From Chloroflexota bacterium (GTDB taxonomy: Bacteria > Chloroflexota > Limnocylindria > P2-11E): DNA of 64,000 nt. The notes under the pieces were generated by a model. It worked only from the letters and a program-made list of their open reading frames with translations, was not told the origin of the DNA and did no database searches. The translations under genes were made by a program, and so were the position numbers. Position 1 is the first letter of the stretch; every line of letters starts with the position of its first letter. This document shows positions 1-6,966 of the stretch, in pieces. The DNA lies in NCBI GenBank assembly GCA_005883625.1, contig VBDU01000076.1:1-64000 (forward strand), in the 5' to 3' direction.

Positions 1-1
1 G

Positions 2-499
2 CAGCTCATCCGCGAGGAGGACCTCGGGCGTTTCGGCGCGCTCGGCATCGTCGCCTCGATGCAGCCGATCCACGCGACGAGCGACCGCGATCTGGCCGAC
101 CGGCACTGGGGCCCAAAGCGCACGCCGCGCGCATATCCCTGGCGGACGCTGCTCGAGCGCGGAGCCGTCCTCGCGTTCGGCTCGGACGCGCCGGTCGAGC
201 CGATCGACCCGCTGCTCGGGATCCACGCCGCGGTGACGAGGAAGCGGCCGAGCGATCGCGACGCCTGGACCCCCGGACAGCGGCTCACGCTCGACGAGGC
301 GCTCGCCGCCTACAGCGCCGGCTGCGCCTACGCCACGGCCCGCGAGCGCGAGTGGGGCACGCTCGAGCCGGGGATGCGCTGCGACGCGACCGTTGTCGAC
401 CGCGACCTCGCGACGCTCCGCGGCGACGACATCCTCGACGCGCGGATCCGGGCGACGATCACCGACGGCGTCGTCCGCTTCGCCGACGGGCTCGGTTAG
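2..499 (+). CDS. Amidohydrolase family protein (YtcJ-like), C-terminal part
   Basis: This is the last ~165 residues of a metal-dependent amidohydrolase; the start lies outside the window. The segment SMQPIHATSD carries a His of the TIM-barrel active site, FGSDAPVEPIDPL has the conserved barrel Asp (SDAP), and TLEPGMRCDATVVDRD is the usual return into the small beta-sandwich domain (normally G..G..AD..v.d). This arrangement is typical of the YtcJ / exoenzyme-regulatory amidohydrolases, whose substrates are mostly unknown. It ends 1 bp from the stop of the convergent LON-domain gene, so no terminator fits between them. Family is fairly sure; substrate unknown. Confidence 0.85.
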   Translation, partial: QLIREEDLGRFGALGIVASMQPIHATSDRDLADRHWGPKRTPRAYPWRTLLERGAVLAFGSDAPVEPIDPLLGIHAAVTRKRPSDRDAWTPGQRLTLDEALAAYSAGCAYATAREREWGTLEPGMRCDATVVDRDLATLRGDDILDARIRATITDGVVRFADGLG

Positions 500-500
500 A

Positions 501-1166
501 TCAGTTCAAGGCGCGCGCGTCGCGCTCGCCGCGGGCGCGCAGACGGACGAGCAGGTCGCGCAGCAGCTCGGTCTCGCGGCGCAGGATCCGCGTCTCTTCG
601 CCGAGGCGATCCGCCGCCGTGGCGAGCTCGAGCAGCGCCTGGCGCTCGGTCGCATCGACCGAGAGCGCGGCCGCGATGTGGTACGCGACGTCGGGCGGTG
701 CGGCGTCCTTGAGCTCGTCGCTCAGCGAGCGCTCCCCGTGGGAGCCGTCGGTGACCGCGACGACGCCGAGGAGATACGCGCCGAGCGCGTCGAGCGCCTC
801 CGCGACGCGCGCCGCCGCATCCGGTCCGTCCTGCTCGTCGAGGTAGCGGACGCGGCCCACCAGGTACGGCTCGGCGTCAGTGACGACGGACTCGATGGCG
901 AAGCGCCGCTCGCCTCGCGCGACGATGTAGGACCGGCCGTCGGCGATCGGCGAGAGCCCGACGATGCGTGCCTCGGTCCCGACCGCATGCGGCTCCGCGT
1001 GGCCGCCGACCTCCTGGCCCGAGCGGATCAGGACGACGCCGAACGGCGCCTTCCTCTCGAGGGATCGCTGGACGAGCAATCGGTAGCGCGGCTCGAAGAT
1101 GTGGAGCGGGAGCAGCGTGCCCGGGAAAAGCACCGTCCCCAGCGGGAACAGCGGGATGTCCGGCAC
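501..1166 (-). CDS. LON peptidase substrate-binding domain protein
   Basis: A 221-residue protein that is essentially one LON N-terminal (substrate-binding, PUA-like) domain: it opens PDIPLFPLGTVLFPG and LPLHIFEPRYR, the hallmark of this domain, and ends in a helical tail with charged heptads (RRETELLRDLLVRLR). No AAA+ or protease domain follows, so it is a stand-alone LON-domain protein, probably a substrate adaptor or protein-quality factor; its partner is unknown. I start it at GTG 1166 because the LON signature begins immediately there and a TACCGT box lies 7 nt upstream; an upstream extension would run into the divergent gene. It is divergent from the CoA-transferase gene with 25 bp between start codons. 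Confidence 0.85.
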   Translation of the reverse strand: MPDIPLFPLGTVLFPGTLLPLHIFEPRYRLLVQRSLERKAPFGVVLIRSGQEVGGHAEPHAVGTEARIVGLSPIADGRSYIVARGERRFAIESVVTDAEPYLVGRVRYLDEQDGPDAAARVAEALDALGAYLLGVVAVTDGSHGERSLSDELKDAAPPDVAYHIAAALSVDATERQALLELATAADRLGEETRILRRETELLRDLLVRLRARGERDARALN

Positions 1167-1173
1167 GGGCTCA

Positions 1174-1183
1174 ACGGTACTCT
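1174..1183. promoter_or_regulatory. Overlapping divergent -10 boxes (bidirectional leaderless promoter)
   Basis: On the plus strand TACTCT (1178-1183) ends 8 nt before GTG 1192; on the minus strand TACCGT (complement of 1174-1179) ends 7 nt before GTG 1166. Both boxes use the same TA step at 1178-1179. No Shine-Dalgarno sequence fits between box and start, so both transcripts would be leaderless. Inference from position and TAnnnT form only. Confidence 0.55.
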
Positions 1184-1191
1184 CACGCGAC

Positions 1192-2604
1192 GTGATCACC
1201 CTCGTGCTCCATGGCGAGCTCCGCCAGCGGACCGGTGGGCGCAAGGAGCTCGCGGTGCGGGGCGCGGGACGGACCGCCGGCGCGATCCTGGAGGACCTTG
1301 GCATACCCGGCCACGAGACGGCGGCGCTCATCGTCAACGCCGAGCAGGTCGAGGCCGATCGCGTTCTCGCGGAGGGCGACCGGCTCGAGGTGCTTCCCGC
1401 GATCAGCGGCGGGGAGGATGGCGGCGCGCTCTCGGACATCCGCGTGATCGACCTCACGCGCGCCCTCGCGGGCCCGTACTGCACGCTCATGCTCGCCGAC
1501 CACGGCGCCGACGTCGTCAAGGTCGAGCAGCCCGGCAAGGGGGACGAGACGCGCGAATGGGCGCCGCCCTCGATCGGCGGCGTCTCCGCCTACTACCTCT
1601 CGATCAACCGGAACAAGCGCAGCCTGACGCTCGATCTCAAGCATCCGGACGGCAAGCGCGTTCTCGAGCGCCTGATCGAAGGCGCGGACGTCGTGGTCGA
1701 GAACTTCAGCCCCGGCACGCTCGAGCGGCTCGGCTTCGCGCCCGACCGGGTCCGCTCGCTCAACCGGCGCGCGATCCTCTGTCGCATCTCGGGCTTCGGT
1801 CAGGACGGACCCGGTCGCGCGTGGGCCGCCTACGACCTCATCGTCCAGGGGATGGGCGGGATCATGAGCCTCACCGGCCATCGGGGGTCGCCCCCGGTCA
1901 TGGTCGGCGTCCCGCAGGCGGACATGATCGCCGGGATGTTCGCCGCGTACGCGATCCTCGCCGCGCTGCACGCTCGCGCGCGCACCGGTGAAGGCCAGGT
2001 CATCGACGCGACGATGATCGGCGGACAGGTCGCGCTGCTCTCGCGTCAAGCGGCGCGCTATTTCGCCGACGGCACGGTCCCGGGGCCCGAAGGGAACGAG
2101 CACTCCTCGATCGTCCCGTACCAGACGTTCCGTGCCGCGGACGGGTTCGTGAACATCTGCTGCGGGAACAACGCCCTGTTCGAGCGGCTCTGCCGAGCGC
2201 TCGATCTGGAGGAGCTCCTCGAGGACGAGCGGTTCGCCGACAACGGAGCGCGCGTGAAGAACCGCGCCGCGCTCGTGCCGCAGCTCGAGCGCCGCGTCGG
2301 CCAGCTCCGCAAGGACGACGTCGTCCGCCGCCTGCGCGAAGCGAACGTGCCGGTGGGCCCTATCAACGCGCTGGACGAGGTCTTCGCCGATCCCGTCGTG
2401 CGCCATCTCGGGCTCGTGGCCGAGGTCGACCACCCGGTGGCGGGCCGCGTCCGCGCGCCCGGCATCCCGGTTCGCCTGTCCAAAACCGAGCCCTCCGTAC
2501 GCCGGTACCCGCCGCTCCTCGGCGAGCACACGGACGAGATCCTCCGCGAGCTCGGCTACCTCGAGCCCGAGATCGAAAAGCTGCGCACGGACGCGGTCGT
2601 GTGA
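1192..2604 (+). CDS. ThiS/MoaD-like domain fused to family III CoA-transferase (CaiB/BaiF)
   Basis: Residues 1-74 form a small beta-grasp protein of ThiS/MoaD type ending LEVLPAISGG, the Gly-Gly tail that such sulfur carriers use for adenylation. Without any stop the frame continues through EDGGAL into a full CaiB/BaiF enzyme (about residues 80-470: SDIRVIDLTRALAGPYC, LADHGADVVKVEQP, NRNKRSLTLDLK, ENFSPGTLERLG, GQVIDATMIGG). Family III enzymes move CoA between carboxylic acids through an aspartyl-thioester; the Asp of VIDATM is a candidate, but the M-x-D position seen in formyl-CoA transferases is Gly here, so the catalytic residue needs an alignment. No ATG, GTG or TTG begins the transferase separately in this frame. 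Start GTG 1192 follows a -10 box. It overlaps the next gene by 4 nt. Confidence 0.85.
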   Translation: MITLVLHGELRQRTGGRKELAVRGAGRTAGAILEDLGIPGHETAALIVNAEQVEADRVLAEGDRLEVLPAISGGEDGGALSDIRVIDLTRALAGPYCTLMLADHGADVVKVEQPGKGDETREWAPPSIGGVSAYYLSINRNKRSLTLDLKHPDGKRVLERLIEGADVVVENFSPGTLERLGFAPDRVRSLNRRAILCRISGFGQDGPGRAWAAYDLIVQGMGGIMSLTGHRGSPPVMVGVPQADMIAGMFAAYAILAALHARARTGEGQVIDATMIGGQVALLSRQAARYFADGTVPGPEGNEHSSIVPYQTFRAADGFVNICCGNNALFERLCRALDLEELLEDERFADNGARVKNRAALVPQLERRVGQLRKDDVVRRLREANVPVGPINALDEVFADPVVRHLGLVAEVDHPVAGRVRAPGIPVRLSKTEPSVRRYPPLLGEHTDEILRELGYLEPEIEKLRTDAVV

Positions 2605-3140
2605 TCACGACGCGCTCGCTCGCGCCGCGTCGCCGGCCGCTGTGGGTCGTCGCGGCGCTCACCGTCCTCTCGCTCGGCATCTACCTGCCCATCTGGCTCG
2701 GGCTCTCCTGGGTCGAGCTCAGGCGCGAGACGAAGGACGAGACCATGCAGCCGCTGGGGCACGCGCTCAGCCTCTTCGTCCCGGGCTACGGCTACTACCA
2801 GGTGTACCGCCACTTCGCGCTCATCGACCACCTGCTCGCGAAGGTCGGCGCGCCGCGTCGCGTCGATGCTCTCTCGGCGACGATCGGTGTCGTCCTCTGG
2901 TCGTTCACCTGGCTTCACTACTCGAGCGAGCCGCTCTTCATCCTGCTCGACGCGCTCGAGCTCGCGGCGGCGACCGCGGTCGTCGCCTACGGCCAGCGCG
3001 CGCTCAACGACTACTGGCTGGCCCGGCCGGGCGACGCGGTCGAAGAGCGCGTGCTCGAGACGGACTGGTTCGCCATGGCCGTGGCCGCCGTCTACTTCGT
3101 GTCGATCCTCATCTCGTACGCGGCCGCGCTTACCAACTAA
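2601..3140 (+). CDS. Small integral membrane protein (DUF4234-like)
   Basis: A 179-residue membrane protein with hydrophobic segments at about residues 15-35, 50-65, 92-110 and 155-175, separated by basic and acidic loops. The first segment and the loop SLGIYLPIWLGLSW...ELRRETKD resemble the DUF4234 type, in which a short helix pair surrounds a conserved aromatic motif. Function unknown. GTG 2601 overlaps the stop of the CoA-transferase (GTGA), so the two are translationally coupled; this may hint at a shared pathway but nothing in the protein shows one. It ends 13 bp before the sugar kinase. Confidence 0.7.
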   Translation: MITTRSLAPRRRPLWVVAALTVLSLGIYLPIWLGLSWVELRRETKDETMQPLGHALSLFVPGYGYYQVYRHFALIDHLLAKVGAPRRVDALSATIGVVLWSFTWLHYSSEPLFILLDALELAAATAVVAYGQRALNDYWLARPGDAVEERVLETDWFAMAVAAVYFVSILISYAAALTN

Positions 3141-3153
3141 CATCCGCGTCTCC

Positions 3154-4056
3154 GTGCCGCACATCCTTGTCGTCGGCTCGCTCGCCTACGACGACGTGCA
3201 GACACCGTTCGAGCGCCGCCGCGACGTCCTCGGCGGGGCGGCCTCGTACTTCTCGCTCGCGGCCCGCCTCTACGCCCCCGTCCGGCTGGTCGGCGTGATC
3301 GGCGACGACTTCCGCGACGACGACGTGGAGCGTTTCCGCACAGCCGGCATCGACATCTCCGGAATCGAGCGCCGGTCCGGTCGGTCCTTCCGCTGGCTCG
3401 GCCGCTACGACTACGACTTCGCGACCGCGGAGACCATCAACACGGACCTGGGCGTGTTCGGCGACTGGCGGCCGCGGGTGCCCGAGGCGTTCGCGGACAG
3501 CGAGTTCGTGTTCCTCGCGAACATCGACCCCGAGATCCAGCTCGAGGTCCTTTCGCAGGTGCGCGAGCCCGTCGCCGTCGCGCTCGACACGATGAACTAC
3601 TGGATCGAGAACCGGCGCTCCGCGCTCGACGAGGTGCTGCGCAAGGTCGACGTCGTCAGCGTGAACGAAGCGGAGGTCCGGCAGCTCGCCGATACCCACA
3701 ACGTCCTGAAGGCCGCGCGGGAGATCCTCGCGCGCGGGCCGCGAGCGGTCATCGTGAAGCGGGCGGAGCACGGCGCGCAGCTGTTCATGGAGGACCGCTC
3801 GTTCTGGGCGCCGGCATATCCACTCGAAGAGGTGCGCGACCCGACCGGCGCAGGGGACGCGTTCGCCGGTGGGTTCATCGGCCACCTCGCCCGGACGGGG
3901 AAGGCCGACGACGCGACCCTACGCCGCGCGGTGCTGCACGGGACCGTCTGCGCGTCGTACGCCGTGGAGACCTTCAGCGTTGACGGCATGGAACGGGCGA
4001 CCCTGCCGGGGGTCGACGGCCGCATCCGCGTGCTCGAGGCGCTCGTCGCCCCCTGA
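3154..4056 (+). CDS. PfkB-family carbohydrate kinase
   Basis: A 300-residue ribokinase-fold kinase. It has the N-terminal substrate motif LGGAASYFSLAARL (around residues 26-40), and the C-terminal signature RDPTGAGDAFAGGFIGHLA with the catalytic Asp and anion-hole GAGD. These place it among PfkB kinases that phosphorylate sugars or nucleosides with ATP in the cytoplasm; the substrate is not readable from sequence. The GTG at 3154 is chosen because it directly precedes PHILVVGSLAYDDV, the first beta-strand; a TAACAT box ends 10 nt upstream, so it could have its own promoter although it sits 13 bp after the membrane protein gene. Confidence 0.9.
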   Translation: MPHILVVGSLAYDDVQTPFERRRDVLGGAASYFSLAARLYAPVRLVGVIGDDFRDDDVERFRTAGIDISGIERRSGRSFRWLGRYDYDFATAETINTDLGVFGDWRPRVPEAFADSEFVFLANIDPEIQLEVLSQVREPVAVALDTMNYWIENRRSALDEVLRKVDVVSVNEAEVRQLADTHNVLKAAREILARGPRAVIVKRAEHGAQLFMEDRSFWAPAYPLEEVRDPTGAGDAFAGGFIGHLARTGKADDATLRRAVLHGTVCASYAVETFSVDGMERATLPGVDGRIRVLEALVAP

Positions 4057-4090
4057 CGCGGAACCTCGGGCTGCCCCGGTTGTACAGAAG

Positions 4091-4675
4091 GTGAGATCCG
4101 ACCGCGTGGAGGGCCGACCAGCGGAGGACACAACTCTCGTGGAGCGTGCGCAGCATGGTGACGTCGACGCCTATGGCGAGCTGGTGAGGCGCTACCAGGG
4201 CATCGCCACGCGTACGGCCTACGTCATCACCGGGACGAGCGCCGACGCGGAGGACGCCGCGCAGGACGCCTTCGCGAAGGCGTACTTCGCGCTGGATCGC
4301 TTCCGCTCGGGGGCGCCGTTCCGGCCGTGGCTGCTGCGCATCGTGGCGAACGAGGCCATCAACCGCCGCAAGGCGGCGGGCCGGCGAGCGACCGTCGACC
4401 TGAGCGTCGCCGAAGGCCGCCCCTCGGGTGACACGGCCCTGTCGCCCGAGGCGGCGGCGCTCGCCGGCGAGCAGCGCGAGATGCTTCTGCGCGCGCTCCG
4501 GCAGCTCCGCGACGAGGACCGCCTCGTCATCGCCTACCGCTACTTCTTCGACCTCTCAGAGGCTGAGATGGCCGAGGCCCTGCGGGTCGCGCGGGGCACG
4601 GTGAAGTCGCGTCTCTCGCGCGCCCTCGCGCGACTGCGCACGGTGGCGGCCGGTGAGGTGCGCCTGGATGGCTAG
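4091..4675 (+). CDS. ECF-type RNA polymerase sigma factor
   Basis: A 194-residue sigma-70 family factor with only regions 2 and 4, the ECF layout. Region 2 runs from AYGELVRRYQGIATR to DAEDAAQDAFAKAYFAL and FRPWLLRIVANEAINRRK; region 4 is the HTH segment DLSEAEMAEALRVARGTVKSRL near the C-terminus. It would direct RNA polymerase to a small regulon. The following gene overlaps it and encodes a single-pass membrane protein, the usual arrangement for a sigma/anti-sigma pair. GTG 4091 is taken as start; GTG 4106 is an equally possible start five codons later. Confidence 0.93.
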   Translation: MRSDRVEGRPAEDTTLVERAQHGDVDAYGELVRRYQGIATRTAYVITGTSADAEDAAQDAFAKAYFALDRFRSGAPFRPWLLRIVANEAINRRKAAGRRATVDLSVAEGRPSGDTALSPEAAALAGEQREMLLRALRQLRDEDRLVIAYRYFFDLSEAEMAEALRVARGTVKSRLSRALARLRTVAAGEVRLDG

Positions 4676-5468
4676 CCGGATGGACGACCGCACGATCGAG
4701 CTCGCCCTCACCGATCTGGGGGGACGTTTGGCGTACCCGTCGGTCGATCTCTGGCCGGCGGTGCGCGAGCGCATCGTCGCCGGTCGCCGGCCGTGGTGGC
4801 GCTCGCTCGTCGGGGGCCTGCGCTTCCCGGCGCCCGTCATGCCGATCGTCGCGACGCTGGTCGTGATCCTCCTCGTGGTCCTCGCGGTGTCGCCGGAGGC
4901 GCGCGCCAAGGCGGCCGAGCTCCTGGGCCTTCGCGGCGTGCAGATCATCAAGGTGCCCGAGACGCCCACGCCAACACCGAGCCCGACCGGCACGCCGCTG
5001 GTCCCGGGCGGGCGCGTGACGCTCGAGGAGGCCCGCGCGCAGGCGGGCTTCACCGTGCGCGTCCCGGCCGCGCTGGGTGATCCCGATGAGGTGACGCTCG
5101 AGCCCGTCGCCGGCGGCGCACGCGTGACGCTCGTCTATCGCGATCGTCCGGACATCCCGCCGTCGTCGCAGCCCGGCATCAGCGCGCTCGTCGTCGAGCT
5201 CGGCGGGCGGCTCGATCAGAACGTGATGGGCAAGGGGATCGGACCCGGCACGACGCTCGAGCAGCTGACCGTGAACGGCGGCCTCGGGTTCTGGATCGCC
5301 GGTCAGCCGCATCAGGTCTTCTACCTGGACCAGCGCGGCCAGTTCCAGCAGGAGACGCTCCGCCTCGCGGGGAACACGCTCCTCTGGGAGCAGGATGGCG
5401 TCACGTATCGCATCGAGGCGCAGATCACGAAGGACGCCGCGCTCCGCGTCGCGGCGAGCTTCCGCTAG
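4668..5468 (+). CDS. Probable membrane anti-sigma factor
   Basis: A 266-residue single-pass protein: a ~45-residue cytoplasmic N-terminus (DDRTIELALTDLGGRL...WPAVRERIV), one transmembrane helix (about residues 52-75, rich in V/L/I), and an extracytoplasmic domain containing a Pro/Thr linker (PETPTPTPSPTGTP) and a beta-rich C-terminal part. No zinc-binding HxxxCxxC motif of the ZAS type is visible. Its start overlaps the end of the sigma-factor gene by 8 nt, so a regulatory pairing is inferred from context rather than from a motif. ATG 4668 is chosen; ATG 4680 is an alternative. Confidence 0.7.
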   Translation: MASRMDDRTIELALTDLGGRLAYPSVDLWPAVRERIVAGRRPWWRSLVGGLRFPAPVMPIVATLVVILLVVLAVSPEARAKAAELLGLRGVQIIKVPETPTPTPSPTGTPLVPGGRVTLEEARAQAGFTVRVPAALGDPDEVTLEPVAGGARVTLVYRDRPDIPPSSQPGISALVVELGGRLDQNVMGKGIGPGTTLEQLTVNGGLGFWIAGQPHQVFYLDQRGQFQQETLRLAGNTLLWEQDGVTYRIEAQITKDAALRVAASFR

Positions 5469-5487
5469 CGAAATTAGACTCGCGCGC

Positions 5488-5769
5488 GTGCCGCGCGTGA
5501 ACGTCCGCCTTCACGGCGTGTTCAGCGATTTCGCCGGCGGCGCGCGCTCGACCACGGTCGACGCGTCGACCGTCGGCACCGCCATCGACGCGCTCGCCCA
5601 ACGCTTCCCGTCGCTCCGCGAGCGCCTGCGCGATGAACACGGCAGACTGCGCGAGCACATCGGCGTGTTCGCGCGGGGCGAGGAGATACAGCACGCCGGC
5701 GGGGAATCGCAGGCGGTCGCCGATGGCGATACGGTGCACATCGTCCCGGCGATGTCGGGAGGAGGCTGA
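5488..5769 (+). CDS. ThiS/MoaD-like sulfur-carrier protein
   Basis: A 93-residue beta-grasp protein beginning VNVRLHGVFSDFAGG and ending DGDTVHIVPAMSGGG. The terminal Gly-Gly(-Gly) is the signature of the MoaD/ThiS family, activated by an E1-like adenylyltransferase and loaded with sulfur, or used as a conjugated modifier in some prokaryotes. No E1-like or sulfurtransferase gene is adjacent. The gene lies 2 bp upstream of the Asp-box protein, implying co-transcription. TAGACT ends 7 nt before GTG 5488, a leaderless-type start. GTG 5497 is an alternative start. Confidence 0.85.
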   Translation: MPRVNVRLHGVFSDFAGGARSTTVDASTVGTAIDALAQRFPSLRERLRDEHGRLREHIGVFARGEEIQHAGGESQAVADGDTVHIVPAMSGGG

Positions 5770-5771
5770 AG

Positions 5772-6842
5772 ATGGCGAAGGGCGTGGCGATCCTCGTTGG
5801 GACGCGCAAGGGCGCATACGTCTTCCGCGCGACGGGAGCGCGCAAGCGCTGGAAGCTCGAAGGTCCGTACTTCGGGGCTGAGCCCGTGTACCACGTCGCC
5901 TTCGACCCGCGTGACGGGTCCTCGCTCTACGCGGCGGTGAACTCGGCCTTCGGCGGTCCGCGCATCGAGGTGAGCCGCGATCTCGGCAAGACGTGGAAGA
6001 CGGCGCAGAACCCTGCGTTCGACGAGCCCGCGCTCACGTTCAAGCGGACGTGGCACATCGAGGCCGGCCACGCCTCGCAGCCCAAAGTCGTGTGGGCCGG
6101 CACCGAGCCGGCGGGACTCTTCCGCAGCGATGACCGCGGCATGACCTGGACACACGTCCCTTCATTGCGCGCCCATGCCACCGAGCACGAGTGGAGCCCG
6201 GGCGCGGGCGGGGAGGGACTCCATTCGATCACGCTCGACCCGACCGACCCCAAGCGGATCTCGATCGGCATCAGCGTCGCCGGCGTCTACGACTCGGCCG
6301 ACGGCGGCCGCACCTGGACGATCGCGAACCGCGGGACCCGGACGGTGATGCCGGTCCCGAAGGAGGTCCAGCACCACCGCTGCGTCCATCACCTCGTCGC
6401 GCATCCAACGGTGCCGGGCGTGCGCGCGCAGCAGAACCACGTCGGCACGTACTGGGGCGCGAACGGCGGCTGGCGCGAGATCAGCGCCGGCCTTCCCAGC
6501 GATTTCGGTTTCGCCATGGCGCTGCACCCAGGCGACGCCGAGACGGCGTTCGTGTTCCCGCTGGCGGTGCCCGAGCGACTCGCGCCCGAACCGGGAGCGG
6601 CGGTCTGGCGTACGCGGGACGCCGGGAAGAGCTGGAAGCGTCTCGCCGGCGGACTTCCGCGCGGCGCGCGGCTCGAGGTGCTGCGTGAGGGGATGTCCAC
6701 CGACCGGCTTGATCCGGCGGGCGTCTATTTCGGTAGTACGACGGGGGACCTCTGGGCGAGCGCCGACGAAGGCAAGTCCTGGTCGCTCGTCGCCGAGTAT
6801 CTTCCGCAGATCCTCTCGGTCGGTACGGCCACGCTCGCGTAG
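5772..6842 (+). CDS. Asp-box (BNR) beta-propeller protein, exo-alpha-sialidase-like
   Basis: A 356-residue protein with five Asp-box motifs of the form S-x-D-x-G-x-T/S-W: SRDLGKTW, SDDRGMTW, SADGGRTW, TRDAGKSW and SADEGKSW. These sit on beta-hairpins of a six- or seven-bladed propeller as in sialidases, VPS10-domain proteins and photosynthesis system II factors. No signal peptide is visible, so it is probably cytoplasmic, and the Arg triad and Tyr/Glu of true sialidases cannot be assigned. It is coupled to the preceding ThiS/MoaD-like gene (2-bp gap), which suggests a functional link. Enzymatic activity is unproven. Confidence 0.85.
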   Translation: MAKGVAILVGTRKGAYVFRATGARKRWKLEGPYFGAEPVYHVAFDPRDGSSLYAAVNSAFGGPRIEVSRDLGKTWKTAQNPAFDEPALTFKRTWHIEAGHASQPKVVWAGTEPAGLFRSDDRGMTWTHVPSLRAHATEHEWSPGAGGEGLHSITLDPTDPKRISIGISVAGVYDSADGGRTWTIANRGTRTVMPVPKEVQHHRCVHHLVAHPTVPGVRAQQNHVGTYWGANGGWREISAGLPSDFGFAMALHPGDAETAFVFPLAVPERLAPEPGAAVWRTRDAGKSWKRLAGGLPRGARLEVLREGMSTDRLDPAGVYFGSTTGDLWASADEGKSWSLVAEYLPQILSVGTATLA

Positions 6843-6855
6843 CGCCAGACGAAAA

Positions 6856-6884
6856 GCCGGTCTTGACAGGGCAAAAAGACCGGC
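6856..6884. promoter_or_regulatory. Inverted repeat spanning the -35 region of dctP
   Basis: GCCGGTCTT (6856-6864) pairs perfectly with AAGACCGGC (6876-6884), loop 11 nt. It has no T-run, so as a terminator for the Asp-box gene it would be non-canonical; because its left arm touches the TTGACA of the next promoter it may instead be an operator. Confidence 0.45.
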
Positions 6885-6891
6885 ATCGAAT
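6863..6891 (+). promoter_or_regulatory. Sigma-70-type promoter for the TRAP operon
   Basis: A perfect TTGACA (6863-6868) is followed after exactly 17 bp by TCGAAT (6886-6891), four of six matches to TATAAT. It lies 76 bp upstream of the dctP start, giving a leader with a good Shine-Dalgarno sequence, unlike the leaderless-type starts elsewhere in the window. Confidence 0.6.
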
Positions 6892-6966
6892 GAGCCCTGA
6901 TCCTCACCAGGGTGCGGGGGCCCGCCCCTGCGATGACCGGTGGGAGAGGACAAAGGAGGCGTGTCT

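Noticed and set aside
6940-6963. GTG 6940 or GTG 6961 as dctP start
   Set aside because: The Shine-Dalgarno AAAGGAGG at 6952-6959 fits TTG 6967 (7-nt spacing) and no other start.
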